Shown here piece after piece: positions 43,600-53,086 of a DNA stretch of 64,000 nucleotides. The notes beneath the pieces are model-generated. The model did no database searches. It had not been told where the DNA came from and was given only the letters and a program-made list of their open reading frames with translations. Each line of letters opens with the position of its first letter. Position 1 is the first letter of the stretch. Source of the DNA: Alistipes sp. (lineage in GTDB: Bacteria; Bacteroidota; Bacteroidia; Bacteroidales; Rikenellaceae); assembly GCA_017437045.1 (NCBI GenBank), contig JAFSBY010000026.1, forward strand, positions 1-64,000, written 5' to 3'. The position numbers were made by a program, and so were the translations under genes.

Positions 43600-46500
43600 T
43601 TATTCGTTTTCGTCTATGGGTACTCCCCCGCCATCAGCAGGCAGCGAATCCGGCTGTTCCACCGCCGGTGCACGCTGCACCCGCGCCAACGAATCGGCTT
43701 GTGCCCGCTCGGCTGCCTTGCGCTCCTTGCGTTTCTTGCTCGTGAAACGCTCCTTGATGCGGCGACGCAGGTCGCGGAAGTTCTCAAACTCCTCCTTATA
43801 GGAGATGCCGACACCGGTCTCCTGCAGACCCTGGTTCTCGTCGAAGCGGTCGATGGTCTGCGTGAAGGCCTTCAACTGCAAGGCGCCCGACCGATCGACC
43901 AGGTAGGTTACATAGGCCTCACCCATGAAGTTCGACATCGAGCTATTGACCGCATGCTTATTGTCCAGCAGGTAGTTACCCTCTACCTCGACGAAGAGGC
44001 GGTTGTTGATCAGGCTCTTCGAGAGGCCGAAATCGACCTCATCGCTCGTCATTTCGGTCTTCGGGCGATAGCGGATCACCAGGTTGTAGTCATTGACCGA
44101 AAGCAGGCGGCTCAACTGATTCGAGAGGAACTCCAAACCCGAAGCGGCCGAGGCCGTCGAGCCCATGCTGGCCGTACCCAACGCGCTGCCTTCGGACATA
44201 AAGTTATTGAAGATCAGCAGGTAGAGGAATTGCAAATCGACCGATTCGGGCGTACTCAACGCGGTCGAAATGATGGCTTGCGTCTCGGGATCGGTATCGG
44301 GCACCACCACATCGAAGGTAATCGACGGATTGGTCAGACGGTCGCCCAGATGGATGCGGCACTCCACCGGCACCGAGCGATCGAGCGTCACATTATCGGT
44401 CGTACCCTCCAGCAGCGGCTGGATCGAGGTCTTGAGGTTATAGACGGCGTCGATATTCAGGCGCGCATCAATCGGATCGCCCGTCCACTGGATCATCGAA
44501 CCATTCTCGATCTCAAAGCGTTTCGAGATGATGTTTTGGAGCGAGAAGTTGTAGTCACCCTCGGTAATCATATAGTCGCCATACATCTCGAAGACATTCG
44601 ACTGCGGCTCGATATCCAGCGTCAGTGTACCCTCACCACGAGCCTTAATCGGGCTGCCCGAGACCATCATCTCCACCTCGACATTGGGGCGGACATTCAG
44701 CTCCATATCAATCGACATGCGATTCTGGATGGGGCTCTTGCGCATTCTGGATCGCTCGAAACGCCGTTTACGCTCGGTCAGGGCATCCTCACCCGAGCCA
44801 TCCTTGGGCTTAACGAAGGTGACGAACTCGGCTGTCGAGATATTCGACTTGTCGGACAACGGCATGAAGAAGAGCGAATTATCCTCCGAACGAGCCGTAA
44901 TATCCATGCTGACCTGTCCCTTATCGCCCACGATGCGGGCCGATCCGCTGGCATAGAGCTTTCCGTAGAAGAGGTCGTTGTCCTCCTCATCCGTATCGAG
45001 CACCAACATCTGTCGCGGCTCTACGCGCACCTCATAACCGATGTTCGTCAGGTGCTGCATATCCAGATTGAGCGCGAAGGTGCCTCGGTTGCCCTCGGGG
45101 TCGAAGATCGGCAACTCGGTCGTGCGGAAACGATTCTTCTTAACCTCGATCAGACCCTCCGGCAGGGTATATTCCACCTGCGTAAAGTCCACCTTCGTGC
45201 GCATATCCTCGACATAGATGCGACCCGAGAGGTCGGCATCGCGGCCTACGCCCTTGAAGATCAGATCGGCTCGGCCCTTACCCTGCGTACCGGAGACTAC
45301 ACCCTTCAGCACCGGATCTAACAACCCCATATTGAGGCTGTCCACCTCCAGATGGGCATAGTAACGTTGCTCCTTCGGGATATAGAAGCCTCGCAGCAAC
45401 GTATCGCGCGACCGGAGATCCATCACCCCGACACCGGCGCGGTTCAACTTGAAGTCCCACCCCGAGGTCAATCGCAAGGGCGGCGCCACCAATCCATTGG
45501 CCGAGAGCGAGTCGATCGAAATATCGGCCGTCATCATTCCATGGCCCAACGCCGCCGTCATCAAAGCACGGCCATTGAGTTTACCACCCACATCGTAGCC
45601 CAATCGGTCGGCAAACTGCAAGAAGGGGCGCATCTCGAAATTGCGCATCTGCAACGTGATTGAATCCTCGGGCCGACGCGACGCCACACCATCAATCACC
45701 AGCCGCTGATCTTCATGGCTCAACATAAAGCGATTGACCTCGATGCGAGCCGTATCGAAGCGGAATCCGCGGGCATTGATCTGCCAGGTGACATCGCCAC
45801 GCGTCAGGTGCGAAGAGCGCAGATAGGCCTCCACGACAGGACCATTCGGTCCCTCTTCAGCGGCCGGACCGGCAATTAGACCCAAACGACCCGAGGCGTG
45901 CTTGACCGTATCGTTAAAGCCGGCCGAGAGCTGCACGCGGCCCAATTTTGCTCCGGCCGAGAGCGAGAACTGCGGCAGATGGATCGCCCCGAGATAGAGG
46001 TCCTCCGAGCGCACGTAGGTCTGCAACGAGTCATTCTGATTCGAGGCCGTAGCATGCAGACGGGTGACCAGGATGTTGCGATGTTCGATATAATCCGAAA
46101 CGGCCTTCATCGACAAATGGTCACTAACCGGATTGAACGTTAGGTTAAACGTAGAGTTGTTAGCCACCTGCAAACCGGATGAAATAGCATCGGATATCGC
46201 ACTGATATCGTGAATCTTAAGATCGAGCACCGAGTATTCGTCGGCCACAGCAATCGTGCGGCGTTGTTGTTGCCAGGCTGCATCCTCCGTATGGCCGATC
46301 AGGGGCAGATAGCGCAATGCCGAGCGGCGCAGATAATCATAAATAGTCCGATAGCCCGTCCGCGAACGGAACGTAGCATCGGCAAAGTCGGAGTGCAGTT
46401 GCACGAACTTCCGATCGGCCGAATTTACCCCCTCGACCGTCACACTGCGCGCCTTGATCTGCTTATCGTTATAGCGATACGTAGCATTCGAGAGGTGGAT

Positions 46501-48219
46501 GCGGCCATTCAAATCGTCGAGCGAGCGACCTCCGGCCTTCACCACCAGACGACCCGCAAACTGCGACAGCGTATCGCGCTCGTTGAAATGCAGTTTGGCC
46601 AAATCGACATGGGTCAGGCGGGCTGTCATATCATAGTGCGGGATCGAATCGCGCCAATTCACCGAACCATCAACGAGCACCTTCAAATTCGGATCGTCGC
46701 TGCGCAGACGGCCATTGAAATTTTTCTCACGCAACAGACCGGCAACGCGAATCGTATCATAGCGATAGCCCTTGAACTCCAAATCGGAGATATCAACCAT
46801 CACCGTATTGTCTTGAATTTTCCGTTGGCTGATCGTGCTATAGAGCGATCCGTGTGCCGTCATGCGCCCCACAAGCGGCTCACGCGCCAACAATCCGCCC
46901 AAATTGAATTGTGGCATTGCCAAGCGTGCCTGCAACTGATGCTGCGGTCGCCCCTTCTCATCCTTCGGGCGACGGGGATGAGGTACCACCTCGGCCTCGA
47001 CATGGGCTGTTCCGAGTTGGGTCGAGAGGGCCAGCTGGCTATCAAAACCGGCAAATGTACCATCGAAATGGCCGGCCATATCCATCCACTCGGTGCGACG
47101 CAACATCGTACGCAACTCGGGCGAAAGTTTCACACCTGCAATATTTTGTGCCAGGCGAGCCGCCTCGTCCGAGGTAGTCTGCATGTCGGTCAGACGAATA
47201 TCGAAGTGCGCCTTGCGCCAATCGGGCAGCCCCGTCACCAGACCCATGGCTCGCAGCGACGTATGATCGCCGATCTTGGCGCGATTGATGCGCGCCTCAA
47301 AACGATCGACCTTACCCTCCATCTCGACCTCCACGTCGCTGGCTCGCGTCTGCCAACGGCGCATCGAAGGGGCAAAATAGGCCACATCGTCCGTCGCCAC
47401 CGAGCCACTGACGCGGAGCATCATCTCGACCTCGTTCACATAGCGTTTATACTCGGTCCAGGCATTACCGGCAATAGCCAATTCACGGATTGTCAAATCC
47501 GAATAGGGCAATTTCAGGCGTGTATCGACAAAGCCGAGCGCACCATTCGTCAAGAAGAATTTACCCGACAGATCCTCCAGCACAAAGCCGCTCTGCTCGG
47601 TCAGCGAGGCCGAACGCACATCGGCACTGATCACCTGCCCGTCGATCTCAAAGCGGTCGAAAGCCAGGTTGATATGTTCGAAGCGCATGTTGCCATAGTC
47701 GATACCATAGACCGGATTGCGGTGTTGCAGACGCTCGATGCGCAGCTCCATATCCTCGATAGCAGCATCCTCGAGCGAAAGGAAGAAGTTTCCCTTCTTT
47801 TTGCGATTCGGATCCGAAATTTTCAGCACCACGGGGCGGATATTCATCTCCCCGCTCGGCGTCTCCTTCAAAAAGAGTTTCGCGCCGCGCGCCCGCGCGT
47901 ACGAAAAACGAAGGCCCGAGCCCCGCAAACCCAGATCGGGCAGAAAGGCATCAAGATGCTTGACATAAAGCAATGTATCTTGCTGAAAATCCTCAACATA
48001 GAAGTCGTCAATCAAGATGCGGCCGCCAAAGCCCACATCCACATGTTCGATATGCACCACCGTACCCAATTTGTCGGATGCAAAGGCGGCCGCCCGATCG
48101 ACTACATAGTTCTGAATCGAGGGGATCGCCAACAGCAACGACAAAAAAAGCGGCGTAAAGAGAAAGAACAATATCCCCCAAAGGAGGAACTTTCCCAATA
48201 TTTTTATAACTTTGTGCAT
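43600..48219 (-). CDS. TamB-family translocation and assembly module protein (DUF490)
   Basis: A very large (1539-residue) AsmA/TamB-like bridge protein thought to shuttle lipid between inner and outer membranes or help autotransporter assembly. It has one N-terminal signal-anchor helix (LGKFLLWGILFFLFTPLFLS), an AsmA-like start (VVHIEHVDVGFGGRILIDDF), a long beta-taco body, and a C-terminal DUF490 domain (NVEVEMMVSGSPIKARGEGT, YNFSLQNIISKRFEIENGS, FGLSKSLINNRLFVEVEGN). The basic tail ends in Pro/Asp-rich sequence. The frame is open 12 codons further up, but MHKVIKIL follows the promoter box. It is first gene of the seven-gene minus-strand run. Confidence 0.93.
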   Translation of the reverse strand: MHKVIKILGKFLLWGILFFLFTPLFLSLLLAIPSIQNYVVDRAAAFASDKLGTVVHIEHVDVGFGGRILIDDFYVEDFQQDTLLYVKHLDAFLPDLGLRGSGLRFSYARARGAKLFLKETPSGEMNIRPVVLKISDPNRKKKGNFFLSLEDAAIEDMELRIERLQHRNPVYGIDYGNMRFEHINLAFDRFEIDGQVISADVRSASLTEQSGFVLEDLSGKFFLTNGALGFVDTRLKLPYSDLTIRELAIAGNAWTEYKRYVNEVEMMLRVSGSVATDDVAYFAPSMRRWQTRASDVEVEMEGKVDRFEARINRAKIGDHTSLRAMGLVTGLPDWRKAHFDIRLTDMQTTSDEAARLAQNIAGVKLSPELRTMLRRTEWMDMAGHFDGTFAGFDSQLALSTQLGTAHVEAEVVPHPRRPKDEKGRPQHQLQARLAMPQFNLGGLLAREPLVGRMTAHGSLYSTISQRKIQDNTVMVDISDLEFKGYRYDTIRVAGLLREKNFNGRLRSDDPNLKVLVDGSVNWRDSIPHYDMTARLTHVDLAKLHFNERDTLSQFAGRLVVKAGGRSLDDLNGRIHLSNATYRYNDKQIKARSVTVEGVNSADRKFVQLHSDFADATFRSRTGYRTIYDYLRRSALRYLPLIGHTEDAAWQQQRRTIAVADEYSVLDLKIHDISAISDAISSGLQVANNSTFNLTFNPVSDHLSMKAVSDYIEHRNILVTRLHATASNQNDSLQTYVRSEDLYLGAIHLPQFSLSAGAKLGRVQLSAGFNDTVKHASGRLGLIAGPAAEEGPNGPVVEAYLRSSHLTRGDVTWQINARGFRFDTARIEVNRFMLSHEDQRLVIDGVASRRPEDSITLQMRNFEMRPFLQFADRLGYDVGGKLNGRALMTAALGHGMMTADISIDSLSANGLVAPPLRLTSGWDFKLNRAGVGVMDLRSRDTLLRGFYIPKEQRYYAHLEVDSLNMGLLDPVLKGVVSGTQGKGRADLIFKGVGRDADLSGRIYVEDMRTKVDFTQVEYTLPEGLIEVKKNRFRTTELPIFDPEGNRGTFALNLDMQHLTNIGYEVRVEPRQMLVLDTDEEDNDLFYGKLYASGSARIVGDKGQVSMDITARSEDNSLFFMPLSDKSNISTAEFVTFVKPKDGSGEDALTERKRRFERSRMRKSPIQNRMSIDMELNVRPNVEVEMMVSGSPIKARGEGTLTLDIEPQSNVFEMYGDYMITEGDYNFSLQNIISKRFEIENGSMIQWTGDPIDARLNIDAVYNLKTSIQPLLEGTTDNVTLDRSVPVECRIHLGDRLTNPSITFDVVVPDTDPETQAIISTALSTPESVDLQFLYLLIFNNFMSEGSALGTASMGSTASAASGLEFLSNQLSRLLSVNDYNLVIRYRPKTEMTSDEVDFGLSKSLINNRLFVEVEGNYLLDNKHAVNSSMSNFMGEAYVTYLVDRSGALQLKAFTQTIDRFDENQGLQETGVGISYKEEFENFRDLRRRIKERFTSKKRKERKAAERAQADSLARVQRAPAVEQPDSLPADGGGVPIDENE

Positions 48220-48252
48220 CGAAACGCTGTAAAACCTGATAAAACTGATTTG

Positions 48253-48260
48253 CAAAGATA
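48253..48260 (-). promoter_or_regulatory. -7 box of the tamB operon
   Basis: TATCTTTG on the minus strand, 33 bases before the tamB start. It is the only promoter-like box found for the run down to the TIR gene. Confidence 0.55.
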
Positions 48261-48323
48261 ACTTTTTTTCGGGAAAAAGCCTACCTCTAAAGAGGTACTT
48301 TTACCGAAAAGTTACTAAAAATA

Positions 48324-49205
48324 ATGCCCATGACACCGATTCCGTCCTTTATCTATCAGAAGAAGAACCAGATAACGATGGTGCTGCTCGTGCCGCTCTA
48401 TGCCCTGGCCTTCATCTTGATCTACCGTCCCTTCAACATCGAGAACCTCAACGAGCAGGTACTACCCTGGCTCAACGAGATCATCGACCCCAATCTGAAG
48501 GGCACGCTACTCTCGTTAGTCGTCGTCTTGATCGGTATGGCCGTAGCCGCCATTTCGCGCGTCATCATGACAGCCTACACCAAGAAGCACGCCATTTCGT
48601 ATATCGGATACATCGTTTGGGTAGCCCTCGAGATTGTCATCATGACGCTCATCTACACGATCGTTTCCGTATTCCTGAAGGAGCAGGCCAATATCGTATC
48701 CGAGTTCCGTAACACGCTGACCAAGACGATTTTGATTCTCTTGATCCCCTACGTGATGATGTATATCTACTTCATCTGGCAGGAGCGCGTGCGCGAGCTC
48801 AAATCGATCCGCAAGCGACTCGAGGAGGACGAAAACGCCCTGCAAAAGGCCTACATTCAGATTTTCGATGAGAAGGGGAAGCTACAACTTTCGGTGCGAC
48901 GCGAGCACCTGATCGTGATCGAATCGGCCGATAATTACGTCTGCGTGTGGTATCTGAACGGCGAGACGACCAAGAAGGTGATGGTGCGCACCACGCTGAA
49001 GCAGGTGGCCGAACAGCTGGCCCATACGAACATCCTGCGTTGCCATCGTTCGTACATGATCAACCTCGACCGCGTACGCGTATTGCGTCGCGAGAAGGAG
49101 GGCATCTTCGTCGAGTTCGGCATCGAGGACATCCCCGATATCCCCATTTCAAAGACCTACAGCGAGAGCATTACGCGCTGGCTGATGAGCGAGCAACGCA
49201 GCTAA
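48324..49205 (+). CDS. Membrane-bound LytTR-domain transcriptional regulator
   Basis: A 293-residue protein with four N-terminal membrane helices (VLLVPLYALAFILIYRPF, GTLLSLVVVLIGMAVAAISR, YIGYIVWVALEIVIMTLIY, LTKTILILLIPYVMMYIYFI). A helical linker (RVRELKSIRKRLEEDENAL) leads to a C-terminal LytTR DNA-binding domain (LSVRREHLIVIESADNYVCV, LAHTNILRCHRSYMINLDRV). Such one-component membrane regulators are common in Bacteroidota. It is divergent from tamB, so it might control that operon. A strong terminator lies downstream. Confidence 0.92.
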   Translation: MPMTPIPSFIYQKKNQITMVLLVPLYALAFILIYRPFNIENLNEQVLPWLNEIIDPNLKGTLLSLVVVLIGMAVAAISRVIMTAYTKKHAISYIGYIVWVALEIVIMTLIYTIVSVFLKEQANIVSEFRNTLTKTILILLIPYVMMYIYFIWQERVRELKSIRKRLEEDENALQKAYIQIFDEKGKLQLSVRREHLIVIESADNYVCVWYLNGETTKKVMVRTTLKQVAEQLAHTNILRCHRSYMINLDRVRVLRREKEGIFVEFGIEDIPDIPISKTYSESITRWLMSEQRS

Positions 49206-49509
49206 TATCAGCCACAAAAAAGGGGCTTTTGGGCCCATAAAAGCGGTTGAAAAGTCCAAAACTCACCACTCAAGCATGGGGCGAAAATGAGATTTTCGCC
49301 CCATATTTTTATTTTTTATCCCCAAAAACGGCGTTTTCGCCCTCTTTTTATCCCATTTACCACTTTTATTTGCCTTTTACGGAATAAAGGGCGACCTTTG
49401 CCGCCGATTCGTCCGAAAACAGCGTGCACGGATCGACTATTACTTATGTATATTATTGAAGGGCTCTGCCTCACCGTAGAGCCGGATTGTTAAACCAAAA
49501 CTTTTTAAG
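49206..49509 (+). other. Intergenic region between the LytTR gene and ompP1
   Basis: 304 bases without a gene. It holds the strong terminator at 49276-49317 and a possible promoter with TTTG at 49369-49372 and GACCTTTG at 49393-49400 (20 bases apart; the first base differs from TAnnTTTG). Nothing else is evident. Confidence 0.5.
49276..49317 (+). terminator. Terminator of the LytTR gene
   Basis: ATGGGGCGAAAAT (49276-49288), loop GAG, ATTTTCGCCCCAT (49292-49304), then ATTTTTATTTTTT. A perfect 13-bp stem. Confidence 0.92.
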
Positions 49510-50937
49510 ATGAAAAAAATCGCTACTCTTCTGCTTGCCATTGCAACGGTAGCTACGGCTACGGCCGGTGGTCTGATGACCAACTCGAACCAGAGCGCAG
49601 CCTTCCTGCGTAACATCGCACGCGGTACGACGCTCGACACCGACGCTGTCTACAACAACCCCGCAGGTACGGTCTTTATGACCGACGGCTGGCACCTGGG
49701 TATCAACAACCAGATGGCTTACCAGACCCGTTCGACCGAATCGACCTTTGCCCCCTTCGCTATGGGCGCCCAGAACAATGGTCAGATGACCAAGGAGTAT
49801 GAGGGTGAGGTATTCTCGCCTGCTATTCCGTCGTTCCACCTCACCTGGAAGAAGAATCGTTGGGCAGTCATGGTTGGCATGGGTGTCAATGGTGGTGGCG
49901 GCTCGCTGGAGTATGACAACGGTTTAGCCTCGTTCGAGCGTCAGTTCTCGGTGCTGCCCGCAGGTGTATCGAACCTCGGTCAGGCTTTTGGTCTGTCGGC
50001 CAACCAGTACAACATGGATATGTATCTGAAGGGTACGTCGATGACGCTGGCCTTCAATGCCGGTGTTGCTTTCCGCGTGACCGACTGGTTGTCGATCGCT
50101 GCCCAGGTACGCTTCAGCACCACCTCGAATGCTTATGAGGGTTACATGAAGAACATCCAGATCAACCCCACCTGCGCTGCACTGGGTCTGAACGGTGCCA
50201 TGATGTCGGCTCCGCAGTTCTTCCAGGCTGTAGGCGCACAGCTCGGTGCTGTGAATCCCCAGTTGGCTGCAGCTGCCGCACAGTACGCTGCGCTGACCTC
50301 GGATCACATCCTCGATGTAGAGCAGAAGGGTACGTCGATCAGCCCCGTAGTAGCTATCTACGCACAGAAGAACGGCTGGGCTTTCGCTGCCAAGTATGAG
50401 GGTAAGATGGGTACCGAGCTGGAGATCGAGTCGGCTGAGGTTTCGGCCAAGGATCCCGTGATCAACGGCATCTTCGCCGATGGTTCGAAGGTTAAGGCTG
50501 AGACGCCCGCCCTCTTGTCGGTGGCTTTGAGCCGTCAGTTCGGCAAGGTAAAGGTTACGGCCGAGTGGCATGAGTACTTCGACAAGGATGCCAAGAACTC
50601 GTTCTCGAACTGCGTAGAGGGCAACACGATGGAGTACCTCGTAGGTGCCGAGTGGCAGATCTCGAAGAAGTGGCTCGTAAGCTGCGGTGTGCAGCGCACG
50701 CAGTATGACCTGAACGAGGCTGCATATTCGGACATGAACTTCTCGACCCCCTCGTGGTCGACAGGTATCGGTGCAGCTTACAGCTTCAACGAGAAGATCC
50801 GTCTGAACCTCGGTATCATGCCCACCTTCTATGAGGATGTAACGAGCGAGGGTGTAGATTCGAACGGCATCAACTTCAAGGATGTTTACAGCCGTACGTC
50901 GCTCACGTGGGGCGTTGGTTTGGACTTCAAGTTCTAA
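49510..50937 (+). CDS. OmpP1/FadL-family outer-membrane transporter
   Basis: A 475-residue beta-barrel with a signal peptide (MKKIATLLLAIATVATATA) followed by GGLMTNSNQSAAFLRNIARG. That matches the N-terminal hatch of FadL/OmpP1 proteins ('...NQs..y.rn.ar.a..d.da.y.NPAG'), here with DAVYNNPAGTVFM. Barrel strands alternate aromatic and small residues to the final SLTWGVGLDFKF with terminal Phe. Family members take up hydrophobic substrates such as long-chain fatty acids. It is a single-gene unit ending in a strong terminator that precedes the tandem repeat array. Confidence 0.93.
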   Translation: MKKIATLLLAIATVATATAGGLMTNSNQSAAFLRNIARGTTLDTDAVYNNPAGTVFMTDGWHLGINNQMAYQTRSTESTFAPFAMGAQNNGQMTKEYEGEVFSPAIPSFHLTWKKNRWAVMVGMGVNGGGGSLEYDNGLASFERQFSVLPAGVSNLGQAFGLSANQYNMDMYLKGTSMTLAFNAGVAFRVTDWLSIAAQVRFSTTSNAYEGYMKNIQINPTCAALGLNGAMMSAPQFFQAVGAQLGAVNPQLAAAAAQYAALTSDHILDVEQKGTSISPVVAIYAQKNGWAFAAKYEGKMGTELEIESAEVSAKDPVINGIFADGSKVKAETPALLSVALSRQFGKVKVTAEWHEYFDKDAKNSFSNCVEGNTMEYLVGAEWQISKKWLVSCGVQRTQYDLNEAAYSDMNFSTPSWSTGIGAAYSFNEKIRLNLGIMPTFYEDVTSEGVDSNGINFKDVYSRTSLTWGVGLDFKF

Positions 50938-50963
50938 TTCGCAACATCGATTTACAAGAAACG

Positions 50964-51000
50964 AAGCGGTGCTTGACTTTGTTGTCAAGCACCGCTTTTG
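50964..51000. terminator. Terminator of ompP1
   Basis: AAGCGGTGCTTGAC (50964-50977), loop TTTGTT, GTCAAGCACCGCTT (50984-50997), then TTG. Confidence 0.88.
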
Positions 51001-51025
51001 TATCCAGATTCGACACCGGATAACC

Positions 51026-51366
51026 ATTTCAAGGCTTGCGAAGTAGCTGAAACCGCAGCATACACTACGTATGTGAGGATTTCAGCTACGAGCGACACGT
51101 AGAAATCACCCGATTGATCGCCACAACCAAGAACGCATATAATCGGAGGAATTTCAAGGCTTGCGAAGTGGCTGAAACCGCAGCATACACTACGTATGTG
51201 AGGATTTCAGCTACGAGCGACACGTAGAAATTACCCGATTGATCGCCACAGCCAAGAACGCATATAATCGGAGGAATTTCAAGGCTTGCGAAGTGGCTGA
51301 AACCGGAGCATACACTACGTATGTGAGGATTTCAGCTACGAGCGTAACGTAGAAATTACCCGATTA
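51026..51366. repeat. Tandem array of a 125-bp hairpin repeat (2.7 copies)
   Basis: Copies start at 51026, 51151 and 51276 with an exact 125-base period. The third is cut after about 91 bases. Each unit has GTAGCTGAAA...TTTCAGCTAC arms (10 bp) with inner CATAC...GTATG, an outer ATTTC...GAAAT pair, and a second stem CCGATT...AATCGG. Copies 2 and 3 change the left arm to GTGGCTGAAA, which still pairs by G-U. The array fills the gap between ompP1 and the convergent GH43 gene. Confidence 0.9.
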
Positions 51367-51375
51367 GATGTGTTC

Positions 51376-52878
51376 TTACAGGGAGCGGTATTTGAAATTC
51401 TTAAAGATCGCATACCCCTCACCGGCACAGAAAACACCCGGCAAGACGCTCTGGAACTCATAGAGGGTGTTGTGGTCGTAGCCACCGATCATCATGCCCC
51501 AAGTCTCCCGATGCCAAACCTCGCCATCGAAGCTATATTCACCCGTGACGATGTGGTTATCGTTGCGCAGACGCAGCCACATACGCTCGGCCGACTTACC
51601 ACGACCCGACTCTCCGCCCTTGCGATAACGCATGCGACGCTCCTTATTGAAGCCTGTGCCCTGGAAGAAATCGCTGTTATAGACCAACAACAGACCGGCC
51701 GTTACGTCGCCATGCAGCTCGATCTCGGCCTCAATCTCATAGGCATGCTCACCCGCCACAAACATCATGGGCGACGAATCGGCAGCGCGCGTGCCCTTAC
51801 CCTGCAAGGTCAAGACACCATCCTCGACCGAGACACGCTCGGGGTCGAACGATTTGTAGAATTTCCACTCATAGCCCAACCGGAACTCCGAGAGGTGGGC
51901 TTTGCGGTCGATGGCAGGATTGAGCGGCAGCGGAGCCTCGATCGGCGCTGCGACATCCAACCCCTCAACGGGATGGAACCAACCATCCTCACCCAACACG
52001 ACGGGCTCCATCAGCGTCTGACGGCCCAGATTCGTAAAGCCATTCTCGTAGGCGTGATACACCACCCACCAACGGCCATCGGGCGTATCAATGAGCGAGC
52101 CGTGGCCCTTCGACCACCAGCGATCGGCGGCATCGTAGGTGTGCACCAACGGATTGAAAGGCGAGTTCTCCCACGGACCGTGGATCGACTTCGAGCGGGC
52201 CACGACCACCATGTGGCTCGTCGGAGGACCTGCCGTGCCACCCTCGGCATTCAGGTAGTAGTAATAGTCGCCAATCTTGCGCAGTTTGGGGCCCTCGAGA
52301 CACAATCCCTCGGTGAGCCACTCTTCGGGATACTGCCACCCCTCGTAAACCGTCTCCATCGTCTCGGGCAGAATGGCCAGACCATCGTCCGTGAGGCGGA
52401 CACGCTTACCGGCCGACATAAAGAGCCAGCGCGAGCCATCCTCGCCCACCACGTGGCAGGGGTCGATATTGCCCACCTTCAGGTCGATTGGATCGCTCCA
52501 CGGGCCGTAGGGCGAGTCGGCATAGGTCACAAAGTTCATGCGGCCTTTGGGGTGTGCCACGGTGAAATAGATGTAGTATTTATCGCCATATTTGCTGATA
52601 TCGGGTGCCCAAATCGAGCCTAAATAGGTCTTCAGCGCGAAGCTGATCGGCTCCCAATTCACCAGGTCGGTCGAGTGAAAGACGGTCAGACCGGGCTGAT
52701 AGTCGAAGGCCGAGTGGGTCATGTAGTAATCATTGCCCTCGCGCAAGATGGTCGGGTCGGGATAGTCGCCTCCGAGGATCGGGTTTTGGTAGGTCGCCAC
52801 CGAAGCTGCAGGCTCCGACGAACAGGCCACGGCCAACAAGGCACCGCAAGCGGCCAAACATTGGAAGAATTTTTTCAT
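51376..52878 (-). CDS. GH43-family glycoside hydrolase lipoprotein
   Basis: A 500-residue lipoprotein (LLAVACSS, lipid Cys 19) with a five-bladed GH43 propeller. GGDYPDPTILREGNDYYMTH carries the base Asp, VGNIDPCHVVGEDG the second Asp and GLCLEGPKLRK the acid Glu. A C-terminal beta-sandwich follows (about residues 330-500, SEFRLGYEWKFYKSFDPERV, EIEAEIELHGDVTAGLLLVY). It likely removes xylose or arabinose from plant or host glycans at the cell surface. No SusC/D pair is adjacent. A well-spaced promoter lies upstream. Confidence 0.92.
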   Translation of the reverse strand: MKKFFQCLAACGALLAVACSSEPAASVATYQNPILGGDYPDPTILREGNDYYMTHSAFDYQPGLTVFHSTDLVNWEPISFALKTYLGSIWAPDISKYGDKYYIYFTVAHPKGRMNFVTYADSPYGPWSDPIDLKVGNIDPCHVVGEDGSRWLFMSAGKRVRLTDDGLAILPETMETVYEGWQYPEEWLTEGLCLEGPKLRKIGDYYYYLNAEGGTAGPPTSHMVVVARSKSIHGPWENSPFNPLVHTYDAADRWWSKGHGSLIDTPDGRWWVVYHAYENGFTNLGRQTLMEPVVLGEDGWFHPVEGLDVAAPIEAPLPLNPAIDRKAHLSEFRLGYEWKFYKSFDPERVSVEDGVLTLQGKGTRAADSSPMMFVAGEHAYEIEAEIELHGDVTAGLLLVYNSDFFQGTGFNKERRMRYRKGGESGRGKSAERMWLRLRNDNHIVTGEYSFDGEVWHRETWGMMIGGYDHNTLYEFQSVLPGVFCAGEGYAIFKNFKYRSL

Positions 52879-52903
52879 AACGGTTTCGGTTTAGGTTATA
52901 AGA

Positions 52904-52933
52904 CAAAGTTAGCAAATTATTTCCTAAATGCAA
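52904..52933 (-). promoter_or_regulatory. Promoter of the GH43 gene
   Basis: Minus-strand TAACTTTG (52911-52904) with TTG at 52933-52931, 19 bases apart. Confidence 0.7.
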
Positions 52934-53031
52934 AAAACCGAGGATGGGAGTAATGGGAATGATGCGAGTAATGGGTGTAATAGAAATCGTGCGATAGCTC
53001 GAGCCACCAAACGGCCAATCAAGCAAGCCAC

Positions 53032-53063
53032 AAAAAAGCCCCAAACCCGAAGGTTTGAGGCTC
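53032..53063 (-). terminator. Terminator of the fimbrillin-like operon
   Basis: Minus-strand AGCCTCAAACC, tetraloop TTCG, GGTTTGGGGCT, then TTTTT. It lies 23 bases past the stop. Confidence 0.92.
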
Positions 53064-53086
53064 GATTTACTTATTATAATAGTATG

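Noticed and set aside
43378..48261. Long plus-strand frames (647 and 683 codons) opposite tamB
   Set aside because: tamB on the minus strand is a complete family match. The opposite frames are His/Arg/Ile-rich and show no fold or start signal.
51026..51366. CRISPR array or integron attachment sites
   Set aside because: The units are 125 bases with no unique spacers between them, there are no cas or integrase genes, and the arms lack attC end motifs.
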